A stretch of 64,000 bases of DNA from Amycolatopsis sp. EV170708-02-1 (GCF_022479115.1 NZ_CP092497.1:6758001-6822000); one strand, 5' to 3'. Shown: positions 1 through 9,493, counted from the stretch's first letter. A program made the numbers and translations. Notes: a model not told the origin generated them from the letters alone.

Positions 1-1129
1 ACCCGTACGCCTGCTGGTATGTCCACATGCGACTCAACGCCGACGCGACCAGCACCAGGCTGAGCACGCTCAACGCGCCGAGCAGCCCGCGCTGCCAGGC
101 ACGATCGGCCACCGAGGTCTTCGGCGCCCAGCGCAACGCGGCGGCGACCAGCAGCAGGGTCAGCACGGTGATGGCGGAGAGCTGCCAGAACCCGCTCCTG
201 GCGTACTCGGCGGCCGTCAGCCCGCTCGTGGCCAGGACGTATTCGGTGCCACCGAACAACACGACCAGGCGGACCACGACGAAACTCGTGAACAGCAGCA
301 CCAGCACGCCCAGCGGCAACGTCCATTCGAGCCGGTGCGCGAGCCGTTTGCGCGGCGCGTCGTCGGCTGCGGGCAGCGGGGGCGCCGCCAGCAGGTAACA
401 CGCCCCGGCGACGGCGAACGCGGCCACCACGAACAGGAAACCCCAGCGCACGAAGGTCCCCGGGTTCAGCTCGGGGATCACCGCGTCGACGACGTTCGCG
501 AACGCGGCGTCCGCGCCCCGCAACAGCGGCACGAACACCAGCAACAGCACGGCGCTCGCCAGCACCGGCACGAGGAACCTGGGCCTCGTGCGGCCTTCCT
601 GTTTCTTGCCGAGCTTCGTAAGCCCGCGCCCGATCCACGGGATCGAAAGCAGCGCTTCGATGGGGACCGCGAAGACGTCGTAAATGATCGTGTTCACGGT
701 GCGTTTCCCGACCACCGCGAGGGATCCCGCGACAAGGGCCGCCAGGACGCACAACACGTTCAGCCATACCGACGCGCGGAACATGCCGACGGCGAGCAGC
801 CCGAGGGCCGCCGCCGCCCACAGCGCGTTGACCAGCCGGAAGTGCGGTTCGGCGTCGCCTCGGGCGCGCTTGTCGGCGAAGTAGACAGCCACGGCGAAGG
901 CGAGCCCGGCCACGAACCAGCCCGCTCCGGGGTCGTCCGGCATGACGAACGCGGTGACCAGCCCGGCCGCGACCGCCGCGGGCAGCACGGAGGCGGGCAG
1001 CGGGACGATCGCCGACTTCGGCGGCACCCGTGGCCGCATCAGGATCGGCACCTGTGGGGCGGGTGGCATGGGCGGCAGGGTGGTCGTCGCCGAGGGCGGC
1101 GACGCGTGCGCCTGCTTCTCTTCGCTCAT
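1..1129 (-). CDS. DUF4173 integral membrane protein (3' end outside window)
   Basis: The frame is open from an ATG at 1129 to the window edge, so the C-terminus is missing. The visible protein (about 376 residues) has a proline-rich cytoplasmic N-terminus (about 50 residues) followed by many hydrophobic helices. The order and spacing resemble the DUF4173 (DUF4153-like) family of polytopic proteins, whose function is unknown. A GGAGG ribosome site sits five bases before the ATG. It lies downstream of the two-component operon on the same strand but is separated from it by a strong hairpin, so it probably has its own promoter. The family assignment comes from recalled sequence features and the helix pattern. 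Confidence 0.75.
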   Translation of the reverse strand, partial: MSEEKQAHASPPSATTTLPPMPPAPQVPILMRPRVPPKSAIVPLPASVLPAAVAAGLVTAFVMPDDPGAGWFVAGLAFAVAVYFADKRARGDAEPHFRLVNALWAAAALGLLAVGMFRASVWLNVLCVLAALVAGSLAVVGKRTVNTIIYDVFAVPIEALLSIPWIGRGLTKLGKKQEGRTRPRFLVPVLASAVLLLVFVPLLRGADAAFANVVDAVIPELNPGTFVRWGFLFVVAAFAVAGACYLLAAPPLPAADDAPRKRLAHRLEWTLPLGVLVLLFTSFVVVRLVVLFGGTEYVLATSGLTAAEYARSGFWQLSAITVLTLLLVAAALRWAPKTSVADRAWQRGLLGALSVLSLVLVASALSRMWTYQQAYG

Positions 1130-1178
1130 CTAAACCTCCAGTTTGCGAAAGCACATATCGTCGGGTGTGGGGACGGCT

Positions 1179-1221
1179 GAAAGCGTCCTTCACCTCATCT
1201 CACGCGGTGAAGGACGCTTTC
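1179..1221 (-). terminator. Hairpin terminator after the two-component operon
   Basis: Perfect 16-base inverted arms (1179-1194 and 1206-1221) enclose an 11-base loop. It lies 39 bases past the histidine kinase stop and before the next gene on the same strand. The arm core (TGAAGG-type) recurs in a second hairpin at 27395-27432. A weaker GGGGA/TCCCC repeat at 1236-1248 lies between this hairpin and the kinase stop. There is no T-run, as is usual in actinomycetes. Confidence 0.7.
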
Positions 1222-1259
1222 GCCCCGTCACATGCGGGGAAAGTCCCCTTCAGCCCCCG

Positions 1260-2285
1260 CTAGGGAACGGGGATCACGACGCGGATGACACAGCCCGGCC
1301 GGCCCTCGGGGGTGACGACGGCGATGCTGCCGTCGTGCAGGTCGACCACCCACCGCGCGATCGCGAGGCCGAGGCCGGTGCCCCCGCCGCCCGCCCGCTC
1401 ACCCCGGGTGAACCGCTCGAACACGCTGTCCCGCTCCCCCGGCGGGATCCCGGGGCCTTCGTCTTCGACCTCGATGACGACGTCGGCCTCGCGGGCCTCC
1501 GCCCGCACCCGGACCTGTCCCCCGGCGGGTCCGTGCCGGACGGCGTTGTCGAGCAGGTTGACCACGACCTGGTAGAGCCGGCCGCGGTCGGCGACGGCGG
1601 TCGCGCCGGGTGGCTGGACGTCGACGGAGAAGCACACTCCGCGACCCGTGGCCCCGGCTTCGGCGGCGACCTCCTCCAGCAGCAGTTCGAGATCGAACTC
1701 CTCCAACTGCAGCGGGAAAGCACCCGCGTCGATCCGCGAGAGATCGAGGAGTTCCGAAACCAGCCTGCCGAGCCGTTCGGTCTGCTGCAGCGCGGTCTTC
1801 AACGTCGCCGGGTCGGGTTCGGCGACGCCGTCGACCAGGTTCTCCAGCACCCCGTTCAGCGCGGTGATCGGCGTGCGGAGCTCGTGGGAGACGTTCGCGA
1901 TCAGCTCGCGGCGGCGCTGATCCGAGGCGTCGAGGTCGGCGGCCATCTGGTTGAAGGCGTGCGACAGCTCCCCGACCTCGTCGCGGGCGGTCGCCCGGAC
2001 CCGGCGGGTGTAGTCGCCCTTGGCCATCGCCCGGGCCGCGGCGGTCATCTCCCGCAGCGGCCTGGTCATCCCGTGCGCCAGGATCTGCGACGTGACCACG
2101 GCCAGCACCATGGCGGCGATCGTGGTGCGCGGCGGCAGCCAGCCGATCTGCCAGTTGAAGAAGGCGAACGCGATCCCGCCCGACGACACCAGCAGGATCG
2201 CGAGCTTGAGCTTGATGGAGCGGACCGGGTCGAGCGGTCTCGGGAGCGCGTCGACGACGCGGCCGAGCAGCGGGCGGAGCTTCAC
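1260..2285 (-). CDS. Two-component sensor histidine kinase (HAMP)
   Basis: Protein of 341 residues. Two hydrophobic helices (about residues 26-44 and 53-70) are followed by a HAMP linker (72-124). The dimerisation/phosphoacceptor motif NVSHELRTPIT has its His near residue 134. The C-terminal HATPase has the N box NLLDNAVRHG, DEGPGIP and GTGLGLAIAR. The periplasmic loop is only a few residues, so it probably senses the membrane or an intramembrane signal. The GTG start overlaps the response-regulator stop by four bases (GTGA), which indicates translational coupling. It should phosphorylate the adjacent OmpR-type regulator; the stimulus is unknown. Confidence 0.93.
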   Translation of the reverse strand: MKLRPLLGRVVDALPRPLDPVRSIKLKLAILLVSSGGIAFAFFNWQIGWLPPRTTIAAMVLAVVTSQILAHGMTRPLREMTAAARAMAKGDYTRRVRATARDEVGELSHAFNQMAADLDASDQRRRELIANVSHELRTPITALNGVLENLVDGVAEPDPATLKTALQQTERLGRLVSELLDLSRIDAGAFPLQLEEFDLELLLEEVAAEAGATGRGVCFSVDVQPPGATAVADRGRLYQVVVNLLDNAVRHGPAGGQVRVRAEAREADVVIEVEDEGPGIPPGERDSVFERFTRGERAGGGGTGLGLAIARWVVDLHDGSIAVVTPEGRPGCVIRVVIPVP

Positions 2286-2986
2286 GATCCCACCTCCAGG
2301 GCGTAGCCGACGCCGTGCACGGTGCGGATGAGGTCCGCGCCCAGTTTGCGGCGCAGCGCCTTGATGTGGCTGTCGACGGCGCGGGTACCCGAACCGGTGC
2401 CCGCGACGTCCCAGTCCCAGACCTCGCTGAGCAGCCGTTCCCTCGGCTGCACCGCCCTCGGGCGTTTCGCGAAGTGGACGAGGAGGTCGAATTCGATCGG
2501 CGTCAGCTGGGCCTGGGTGCCCGCCCGCGTGACCCGCCGCTGGTCGACGTCGATTTCGAGGTCGCCGAGCACGATCTTCGTGCCCGCGTCCTCGCCCTCG
2601 GCGCGCGCGGACCGTTCGACCCGGCGCAGCAGCGCGTGCACCCGCGCCGAGAGCACCCGCATCGAGAACGGTTTGGTGAGGTAGTCGTCGGCGCCGACAC
2701 CGAGGCCGATCAGCATGTCCGTCTCGTCCGACCGGGCGGTCAGCATGAGCACCGGGACCGGGCGGCGGGCCTGGATCCGGCGGCAGACCTCCAGCCCGTC
2801 GAATCCCGGCAGCATCACGTCGAGCACCACCAGGTCCGGCTCCCGTTCGGCGTCCGCCTCGACGCCGGAAGGCCCGTCGTGCGCCAGATCGACCGAGAAT
2901 CCTTCGGCCCGCAAACGCGCGGCGATGCTCTCCGCGATGGTCACGTCGTCCTCGACGACCAGCACCCGGCGTCCTCCCAGTTCCAT
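2282..2986 (-). CDS. OmpR/PhoB-family response regulator
   Basis: Protein of 234 residues from the ATG at 2986. An alternative ATG at 3004 would add six residues; the shorter form, starting just before RRVLVVEDD, fits the family better. The receiver domain has the acidic pair EDD, the phosphoacceptor Asp in VVLDVMLPG, the switch region MLTARS, and the Lys in TKPF. The C-terminal winged helix ends in the typical RTVHGVGYALE. It is the first gene of the operon with the histidine kinase, and its promoter must lie in the 220 bases shared with the divergent transporter gene. No strong ribosome site is visible, so a leaderless mRNA is possible. Confidence 0.92.
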   Translation of the reverse strand: MELGGRRVLVVEDDVTIAESIAARLRAEGFSVDLAHDGPSGVEADAEREPDLVVLDVMLPGFDGLEVCRRIQARRPVPVLMLTARSDETDMLIGLGVGADDYLTKPFSMRVLSARVHALLRRVERSARAEGEDAGTKIVLGDLEIDVDQRRVTRAGTQAQLTPIEFDLLVHFAKRPRAVQPRERLLSEVWDWDVAGTGSGTRAVDSHIKALRRKLGADLIRTVHGVGYALEVGS

Positions 2987-3127
2987 GGGGATGACTGTAG
3001 GCATCGGCCGTGGAGACCATCCGGGTGAGCTGTGGAGATCCTGTGGAGATGTTTCGGCCGGTTTGCCGGATCACTACGTCCGTATGTGTGACGCAGGTCA
3101 TGCACTCGGACCCGTCGAGCGCAATCG

Positions 3128-3167
3128 ACAGTCTGCGCTCCGACGCCATCAACAGTGAACAGTCTGC
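3128..3167. promoter_or_regulatory. Pair of direct repeats upstream of the pyrimidine operon
   Basis: The nonamer ACAGTCTGC occurs at 3128-3136 and again at 3159-3167, a spacing of 31 bases (three helical turns), between the divergent response regulator and the NCS1 transporter. Helically phased repeats in a divergent promoter region suggest a regulator site. No family could be assigned and chance is not excluded. Confidence 0.25.
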
Positions 3168-3206
3168 CAGTCCCACCCGCGCGGCGCGGGCGAGCACGAT
3201 TCCGCA

Positions 3207-4778
3207 ATGGAGCCGACGGCACGCGGTACGCAGCACGTGCATCCTGATGGCCGGGTGGAACTCGGCGAGGTCGAGTCCTTGAAGGACAGCCGCTTCTACA
3301 ACGAAGAACTCGCCCCGGTCCCGGTCGAAAAGCGGACCTGGACCACGTACACCTACTTCGCGCTGTGGATGGGCATGGCGCACAACATCCCGTCCTACGC
3401 TCTCGCGGCCTCGCTGATCGCACTCGGCATGGACTGGGTCCAGGCACTGCTCACGATCACCATCGGCAACCTGATCGTGCTGATCCCGATGCTGCTCAAC
3501 AGCCACGCCGGGACCAAGTACGGCATCCCGTTCCCGGTGTTCGCCCGCGCCTTCTTCGGGATGCGCGGCGCGAATCTGGCGGCGTTGCTGCGGGCGTTCA
3601 TCGCGTGCGGCTGGTTCGGCATCCAGACCTGGGTCGGCGGCGAGGCGATCTACATCATCGTCGGGCGGCTGGCCGGATCCGGCTGGAAGAACTCCACCGT
3701 CGTCCTCGGCCAGCACTGGACGCTGTGGCTCTCGTTCGGCCTCTTCTGGCTGTTCCAGATGCTCATCATCTGGCGCGGCATGGAGGCGGTCCGGAAGTTC
3801 GAGAACTGGACGGCGCCGCTGGTCTCGGTCGGCTTCCTGATCCTGCTGGGGTACGTGCTGATCAAGGCGGGCGGCCTCGGCCCGATCCTGGCCGAGCCCG
3901 GGAAACTCGGCTGGGGCCCGGACTTCTGGAAGGTGTTCGCCCCGGCGCTGATGGCGATGATCGCGTTCTGGTCGACGCTGTCGCTGAACATGCCGGACTT
4001 CACCCGGTTCGGCGGCAGCCAGGGCAAGCAGATCCGCGGCCAGATCCTCGGCCTGCCGACCACGATGACGTTCATCGCGATCGTGGCCATCCTGACCACC
4101 TCGGGCGGCAGCGTCCTCTACGGCGAGCAGATCTGGGATCCGGCGAAACTGGCCGACCGGTTCGATTCCCCGGTCGTCGTGGTGGTCGCGCTGATCGCGC
4201 TGGTGCTGGCGACCGTGTCGGCGAACCTCGCGGCCAACGTGGTCAGCCCGTCCTACGACTTCTCCAACGCCTTCCCGAAGAAGATCACCTTCGCGGTCGG
4301 AGGGCTGATCACGGGCATCATCGGGATCGTCATCCAGCCGTGGCGGCTCTACTCCGACCCGAACATCTACATCTTCGCGTGGCTCGGCTTCTACGGCGGC
4401 CTGCTCGGCGCCGTCGCCGGGGTGATGGTCGCCGGCTACTGGGTCGTCTACCGCACCAAGCTGCGCCTGCGGGATCTGTACACCGAACGCGGCGTCTACT
4501 GGTTCAACGGCGGCTGGAACTGGCGCGCGCTCGTCGCGACGCTGGTCGGCGCGGTGCTCGCGGTCGGCGGCGCGTACGGCGGGCCGTTCCCCGCCGACGG
4601 GCTGATCCCGTTCCTGAAACCCCTCTACGACTACAACTGGGTCGTCGGCCTGGCGGGCGCTTTCGTCGTCTACCTGCTGCTGTCCCTGCCCGAACGCAAG
4701 CGCACCACCGAAATCGAGGAGGATGCAAGTGAGCGACGTGGTCCGAGCCGGATTGATCCAGCAGCGGTGGACGGGTGA
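3207..4778 (+). CDS. NCS1-family nucleobase/hydantoin:cation symporter
   Basis: Protein of 523 residues with about 12 membrane helices. The N-terminal HVHPDGRVEL and the stretch FALWMGMAHNIPSYALA are typical of the NCS1 (purine/cytosine/hydantoin permease) family, as is FGIQTWVGGEA in helix 3. The ATG at 3207 keeps the conserved HPDGR segment; a GTG at 3255 is an alternative but loses it. The stop lies inside the following amidohydrolase gene (50-base overlap), so the two are co-translated. It should import uracil, thymine, hydantoin or a related ureide to feed the downstream enzymes. The exact substrate cannot be read from the sequence. Confidence 0.9.
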   Translation: MEPTARGTQHVHPDGRVELGEVESLKDSRFYNEELAPVPVEKRTWTTYTYFALWMGMAHNIPSYALAASLIALGMDWVQALLTITIGNLIVLIPMLLNSHAGTKYGIPFPVFARAFFGMRGANLAALLRAFIACGWFGIQTWVGGEAIYIIVGRLAGSGWKNSTVVLGQHWTLWLSFGLFWLFQMLIIWRGMEAVRKFENWTAPLVSVGFLILLGYVLIKAGGLGPILAEPGKLGWGPDFWKVFAPALMAMIAFWSTLSLNMPDFTRFGGSQGKQIRGQILGLPTTMTFIAIVAILTTSGGSVLYGEQIWDPAKLADRFDSPVVVVVALIALVLATVSANLAANVVSPSYDFSNAFPKKITFAVGGLITGIIGIVIQPWRLYSDPNIYIFAWLGFYGGLLGAVAGVMVAGYWVVYRTKLRLRDLYTERGVYWFNGGWNWRALVATLVGAVLAVGGAYGGPFPADGLIPFLKPLYDYNWVVGLAGAFVVYLLLSLPERKRTTEIEEDASERRGPSRIDPAAVDG

Positions 4779-5571
4779 CAAGGAGTCCATGATCGCGAAC
4801 GCGGTCGATGCCATCGGCAAGGCCGCTTCGCAGGGCGCGCAGGTCGTCTGCCTGCAGGAGTTGTTCTACGGCCCGTACTTCTGCCAGGTGCAGGACACCG
4901 ACTACTACTCCTACACCGAAGGCATCCCCGACGGGCCGACGACGAAGCTCATGCAGGAGGTCGCCGAACGGCACGGTGTCGTGCTGATCGTCCCGATGTA
5001 CGAGGTCGAGCAGCCTGGCGTGTACTACAACACCGCCGCGGTGATCGACGCGGACGGCACGTACCTCGGCAAGCACCGCAAGAACCACATCCCGCAGGTG
5101 AAGGGCTTCTGGGAGAAGTTCTACTTCCGGCCCGGGAACATGGGCTACCCGGTGTTCGACACCGCCGTCGGCCGCATCGGCGTCTACATCTGTTACGAGC
5201 GGCATTTCCCGGAGGGCTGGCGCGCGCTGGGCCTGGCCGGGGCGAAGATCGTGTTCAACCCGTCAGCGACCAGCCGTGGCCTTTCGGAGTACCTGTGGCG
5301 GCTGGAGCAGCCCGCCGCCGCCGTCGCGAACGAGTACTACGTCGGCACGATCAACCGGGTCGGCGTGGAACCCTTGGGCGACAACGACTTCTACGGCCAG
5401 TCGTATTTCGCCGACCCGCGCGGCCAGCTCGTCGGCGAAGCCGCGTCCGACACCGAGGAGGAGATCGTCGTCCGCGATCTCGACATGGGCAAGCTCGCCG
5501 AAGTGCGGGATCTGTGGGCCTTCTACCGCGACCGGCGGCCCGACAGCTACGGACCCCTCGCGGAGGCGTGA
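4729..5571 (+). CDS. Nitrilase-superfamily amidohydrolase (beta-ureidopropionase type)
   Basis: Protein of 280 residues. The catalytic triad of the carbon-nitrogen hydrolase superfamily is visible: Glu in CLQELF, Lys in GKHRKNHIP and Cys in ICYERHFPEGWR. ERHFPEGWR and the C-terminal DLWAFYRDRRP are like N-carbamoyl-beta-alanine amidohydrolases. I chose the GTG at 4729, six bases after a clear GGAGG, over the ATG at 4723 that lies against it. It should release ammonia and CO2 from the N-carbamoyl product made by the neighbouring dihydropyrimidinase. Its TGA overlaps the ATG of that gene. Confidence 0.9.
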   Translation: MSDVVRAGLIQQRWTGDKESMIANAVDAIGKAASQGAQVVCLQELFYGPYFCQVQDTDYYSYTEGIPDGPTTKLMQEVAERHGVVLIVPMYEVEQPGVYYNTAAVIDADGTYLGKHRKNHIPQVKGFWEKFYFRPGNMGYPVFDTAVGRIGVYICYERHFPEGWRALGLAGAKIVFNPSATSRGLSEYLWRLEQPAAAVANEYYVGTINRVGVEPLGDNDFYGQSYFADPRGQLVGEAASDTEEEIVVRDLDMGKLAEVRDLWAFYRDRRPDSYGPLAEA

Positions 5572-6955
5572 TGACCACCCTCATCAGCGGCGGGCAGGTG
5601 CTGTCCACGATGGGCGCTTCGGCGGCGGACGTCCTCGTCGACGGCGAGACGATCTCGGCCGTCGGCGCCCCGGGCACGCTCGGGCCCGCCGACTCGGTGA
5701 TCGACGCCACCGGGAAGTACGTGCTGCCCGGCGGGATCGACGCGCACACCCATATGGAGATGCCGTTCGGCGGGACGCATTCCGTCGACACCTTCGGCAC
5801 CGGGACGACGGCCGCGGCGTGGGGCGGGACGACCACGATCATCGATTTCGCCGTCCAGGCCAAGGGCACGTCCTTGTTGTCCACTATGGACAAATGGCAC
5901 GAGAAGGCCGACGGCCACTGCGCCATCGACTACGGCTTCCACATGATCGTCTCCGACGTCAACGACTCGTCGTTGAAGGAGATGCAGGCCTGTGTCGACG
6001 GCGGAGTCGGCAGCTTCAAGATGTTCATGGCCTATCCGGGGGTCTTCTACTCCACGGACGGCGAGATCCTGCTGGCCATGCAGAAGGCGCGCGAGATCGG
6101 CGCGACGATCATGATGCACGCGGAGAACGGCATCGCGATCGACCAGCTGGCGGCGCAGGCGTTCGCCGCCGGGAAGGTCGACCCGGTGCAGCACGGGCTC
6201 ACCCGCCCGCCGGAGCTGGAGGGCGAGGCGACCTCGCGCGCGATCCAGCTGGCCAAGGTGACCGGGGCGCCGCTGTACATCGTGCACCTGTCGGCGTCGC
6301 AGGCGCTGGCGGCGGTCGCGGAAGCACGTGACGACGGGCAGAACGTCTTCGCGGAGACGTGTCCTCAGTATCTCTATCTGTCCATCGAGGACTTGGCGAA
6401 ACCCGATTTCGAGGGCTCGAAGTACGTCGCCTCTCCCCCGCTGCGCGAAAAGTCGCATCAGGCGGATCTGTGGCGAGGTCTGCGCACCAACGATCTCTCG
6501 GTGGTGTCGACGGACCACTGCCCGTTCTGTTTCAAGGACCAGAAGGAACTCGGCCGCGGCGACTTCCGCGCGATCCCCAACGGGATCCCCGGCGTCGAGC
6601 ACCGGATGGACCTGCTGCACCAAGGTGTCGTGGCGGGCGAGCTGACGCTCGGGCGCTGGGTCGAGACCTGCTCGACCACCCCGGCGCGGATGTTCGGGCT
6701 GTACCCGCGCAAGGGGTCATCGCGGCGGGTTCGGACGCGGACATCGTCGTCTACGACCCGGCGGCGAAGCAGACCCTTTCGGTCGAGACGCACCACATGA
6801 ACGTGGACTACTCGGCTTACGAGGGGATGGAGATCACCGGCAAGGTCGAGACCGTGCTCTCGCGCGGGCGCGTGGTGGTGTCGCCGTCCGGTTTCTCGGG
6901 CAGTACGACGCACGGGAAATTCCTCTCGCGCGACCTGAACCAGTACCTGAATTGA
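5571..6955 (+). pseudogene. hydA: Dihydropyrimidinase/hydantoinase, frameshifted at a G run
   Basis: The ATG overlaps the preceding stop (TGATG). The first frame gives an intact cyclic amidohydrolase: metal site HTHMEM, carbamylated-Lys region SFKMFMAYPG, then MMHAENG, YIVHLSAS and VVSTDHCPF. After GLYPRKG at 6711-6716 the family expects an aliphatic GSDADIVVYDP segment, and this appears only in another frame, which runs to the stop at 6955. The total length is one base short of a multiple of three, so one G is missing from the run at 6713-6716. It hydrolyses 5,6-dihydropyrimidines or hydantoins. Five other genes here have the same lesion, so a sequencing undercall is more likely than decay. 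Confidence 0.9.
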
Positions 6956-6962
6956 GGTGGCC

Positions 6963-7952
6963 GTGGACTTCGGGATAGTTCTCCAGACCGATCCGCCCGC
7001 GCGCGACCTCGTGCGGCTGATGAAGGCCGCCGAGGACCAGGGGTTCCGTTACGGCTGGACCTTCGACTCGTGCGTGCTGTGGCAGGAACCGTTCGTCATC
7101 TACTCGCAGATCCTCGCGGCGACGTCGTCGATGATCGTGGGCCCGATGGTGACCAGCCCGGCCACGCGGGACTGGTCGGTGATGGCGTCGACCTTCGCCA
7201 CACTTAACGACATGTACGGCAACCGGACGGTCTGCGGCATCGGCCGCGGCGATTCGGCGCACCGGGTGGTCGGCATGCCACCGTCCACTTTGGCCACCGT
7301 GCGCGAGTGCATGCACGTGGTCAAGGAACTGGCCGAAGGACGCGAAGTCCTGTTGCGGGACAAGCCGGTGCAGATCCCCTGGATCCGCAACGGCAGGCTC
7401 GAGATGTGGATGGCGGGATACGGGCCGAAGGCGCTGAAGACCGTCGGCGAACACGCCGACGGCTTCATCCTCCAGTGCGCCGATCCCGCGATCGCCCGGT
7501 GGACCATCGGTTCCGTCCGCGAGGCCGCTCGCGCGGCGGGCCGGGATCCGGCCGGGATCACGATCTGCCTCGCGGCCCCGGCCTACGTCGGCGACGACCT
7601 GGCGCATCAGCGGGAGCAGCTGCGTTGGTTCGGCGGGATGGTCGGCAACCATGTCGCGGATCTCGTGGCACGGTACGGCGATTCCGGGCCGGTGCCGCAC
7701 GAGCTGACCGACTACATCCGGGAGCGGCAGGGTTACGACTACTCGCACCACGGGCGGGCGGGGAATCCGTCGACCGACTTCGTCCCGGACGAGATCGTGG
7801 ACCGGTTCTGCCTGCTCGGGCCGTCGTCGGCGCACGTCGACCGGCTGGAGGAGCTGGCTTCGCTCGGTGTCGACCAGTTCTCGCTGTACCTGATGCACGA
7901 CCAGCGCGAGGAAACCCTGAAGCGGTACGGCTCCGAAGTCATCAACCGCTGA
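6963..7952 (+). CDS. LLM-class F420-dependent oxidoreductase (hydantoin-cluster family)
   Basis: Protein of 329 residues from the GTG at 6963, preceded by GAGG; a GTG at 6957 is possible. It has the bacterial-luciferase-like TIM-barrel pattern: DFGIVLQTDPPA at the start, the flavin-site segment GIGRGDSAH, then MWMAGYGPKALK and ADGFILQ. The sequence matches the family (TIGR03842) that repeatedly occurs beside dihydropyrimidinase and NCS1 transporter genes. It probably uses F420 or FMN for an oxidation or reduction linked to ring catabolism; the reaction is unknown. It is the last gene of the operon, followed five bases later by a 22-bp-arm palindrome. Confidence 0.88.
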   Translation: MDFGIVLQTDPPARDLVRLMKAAEDQGFRYGWTFDSCVLWQEPFVIYSQILAATSSMIVGPMVTSPATRDWSVMASTFATLNDMYGNRTVCGIGRGDSAHRVVGMPPSTLATVRECMHVVKELAEGREVLLRDKPVQIPWIRNGRLEMWMAGYGPKALKTVGEHADGFILQCADPAIARWTIGSVREAARAAGRDPAGITICLAAPAYVGDDLAHQREQLRWFGGMVGNHVADLVARYGDSGPVPHELTDYIRERQGYDYSHHGRAGNPSTDFVPDEIVDRFCLLGPSSAHVDRLEELASLGVDQFSLYLMHDQREETLKRYGSEVINR

Positions 7953-7956
7953 CAAG

Positions 7957-8002
7957 CTCGTGAGTGGCAAGGACGGTTAGAACCGTCCTTGCCACTCACG
8001 AG
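7957..8002. terminator. Bidirectional terminator, palindromic repeat copy 1
   Basis: Perfect inverted arms of 22 bases (7957-7978 and 7981-8002) with a two-base centre. It fills the gap between the convergent oxidoreductase (stop 7952) and FAD monooxygenase (stop codon 8006-8008). A near-identical copy occupies the same position between another convergent pair at 14864-14911. Confidence 0.85.
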
Positions 8003-8005
8003 ACG

Positions 8006-9493
8006 TCACCCGAACCAGGCGGCGAGGGCTTCACGCAGGCCCTCGGCGTCGTCTCCGGCCCAGGCGACGTAGCCGTCCGGGCGGATCAGGAGGACGTCGG
8101 CGGGCCGGTCCTCGGCCTTCGCGGTGTGGACGTCCACGTGCCCTCGCGCGAGTTCGCGGAGTTCCGGTCGCCCGGCGAGGTCGAGCAGGACCGGCCGCGC
8201 CGCCCGCAGCAGCCCGGCGACGCTGGTCGGACCGTCGTCGGTCTCCAGGGCGAGCTCCGGGACGAACGTGCCGGCGAGCGCGTGCGCGGAACCGGGCATC
8301 GGGTAGCGCGTGTCGGTCCCGGCGACATGGGAGGCCAGGCGTCGCGCGGCCTGCTCGTCGTCCAGCAGTTCCTGGAAGACCGCGCGCAGCGCTTCGGCGG
8401 CTTCGTCGTGCCCTCGCCGCAACGCGACCTGCGCCCGGGACTGCAGGAGCGCACGCGCACCGGCGGCGTGCCGTTCCGCGTGATAGGTGTCCAGCAGCCC
8501 TTCCGGCGCCCGGCCCTGGATCTCGGCGGCCAGCTTCCAGGCGAGGTTGACCGAGTCGGACATGCCGACGTTGATCGCCGTGCCGGTGGAGGGCAGCAGG
8601 TGGGCCGCGTCGCCCGCCAGCAGGATCCGGCCTTCGCGGTAGCGCTCGGCCTGGCGGGCGGAGAACTGGTAGCGCGAGAGCCGGACCGGTTCGCCCAGCG
8701 GGACGTCCCCGCCGAGCACGCGGCGGATGCTGTCCCCGAGTTCGGCCAGGGTCATCGGCACGTCGTCGTCGACCTCGCCGGGATCGTCCTCCGTGGTCTG
8801 GATGAACAGGATCCCCGGTGTCAGCGAACCGAGCGCGAACACGCCCGCGTCGGTGCGCGTGAAGCCCGCCTTGATCCGGCCCAGCTCCGGCGTTTCGATG
8901 TCGCCGTCGTCGTGCACGGTCAGCCCCTCGGGGATCTTGACCTGCCCGATCCGGTTGACCTCGGGATAGGTGGTGCCGGGGAACCCGATCCCCGCCATCG
9001 ACCGGACGGGACTGCGCCCGCCGTCGCAGCCCACCAGATACGGGGCGGTGACCTCGTACGCCCCGTCCGGGCCGCGTACCTCGGCGGTCACCGATTCGTC
9101 GTCCTGGCGCAGCCCGACGACCTCGTGCCCGCGCCGCACTTCCGTGCCGAGTTCCGTGGCGTGCTCCTCCAGCAGCCGCTCCAGCGACTGCTGCCGGACC
9201 GAAAGCGCCTTCAGCGGCGGCTCGTCGAACCTGGTGAGGTCGACGTGGACCCCACCGAAGGGGAAGCGGTGCGGCGGCACGGGGTCGGTGAAGAGTCCCC
9301 GCACCTTCTCCAGCAGGCCGCGATGATGCAGCAGGTCCAGGATCTGCCCGCTGAGGCCGTGGGCCTTCGGAGTCTTCCCCTGTTCCGGCCGCCGTTCCAG
9401 GACCAGCGGGCGCGCACCGGCCAGCCGCAGTTCGGCGGCCAGCATCAGACCGGTCGGGCCGGCACCCACGATGATCACGTCGACGTCCGTCAA
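8006..9493 (-). CDS. FAD-dependent aromatic hydroxylase/monooxygenase
   Basis: Protein of 495 residues of the PHBH-fold class A flavoprotein monooxygenases. Visible are the Rossmann motif VIIVGAGPTGLMLAAEL, the DG motif in VGCDGGRSPVR and the FAD-ribityl motif GRILLAGDAAHLLPS. The thioredoxin-like C-terminal extension, ending LIRPDGYVAWAG, is typical of polyketide, rifampicin or phenolic hydroxylases. The substrate cannot be told. It stands alone: divergent from the secreted peptidase and convergent to the pyrimidine operon. Confidence 0.92.
   Translation of the reverse strand: MTDVDVIIVGAGPTGLMLAAELRLAGARPLVLERRPEQGKTPKAHGLSGQILDLLHHRGLLEKVRGLFTDPVPPHRFPFGGVHVDLTRFDEPPLKALSVRQQSLERLLEEHATELGTEVRRGHEVVGLRQDDESVTAEVRGPDGAYEVTAPYLVGCDGGRSPVRSMAGIGFPGTTYPEVNRIGQVKIPEGLTVHDDGDIETPELGRIKAGFTRTDAGVFALGSLTPGILFIQTTEDDPGEVDDDVPMTLAELGDSIRRVLGGDVPLGEPVRLSRYQFSARQAERYREGRILLAGDAAHLLPSTGTAINVGMSDSVNLAWKLAAEIQGRAPEGLLDTYHAERHAAGARALLQSRAQVALRRGHDEAAEALRAVFQELLDDEQAARRLASHVAGTDTRYPMPGSAHALAGTFVPELALETDDGPTSVAGLLRAARPVLLDLAGRPELRELARGHVDVHTAKAEDRPADVLLIRPDGYVAWAGDDAEGLREALAAWFG

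Noticed and set aside
1260..4820. A 1186-codon open frame on the minus strand across 1260-4820
   Set aside because: Only its last 341 codons are a real protein (the histidine kinase). The rest lies antisense to the response regulator's own frame and the NCS1 transporter and is a high-GC shadow without family character.
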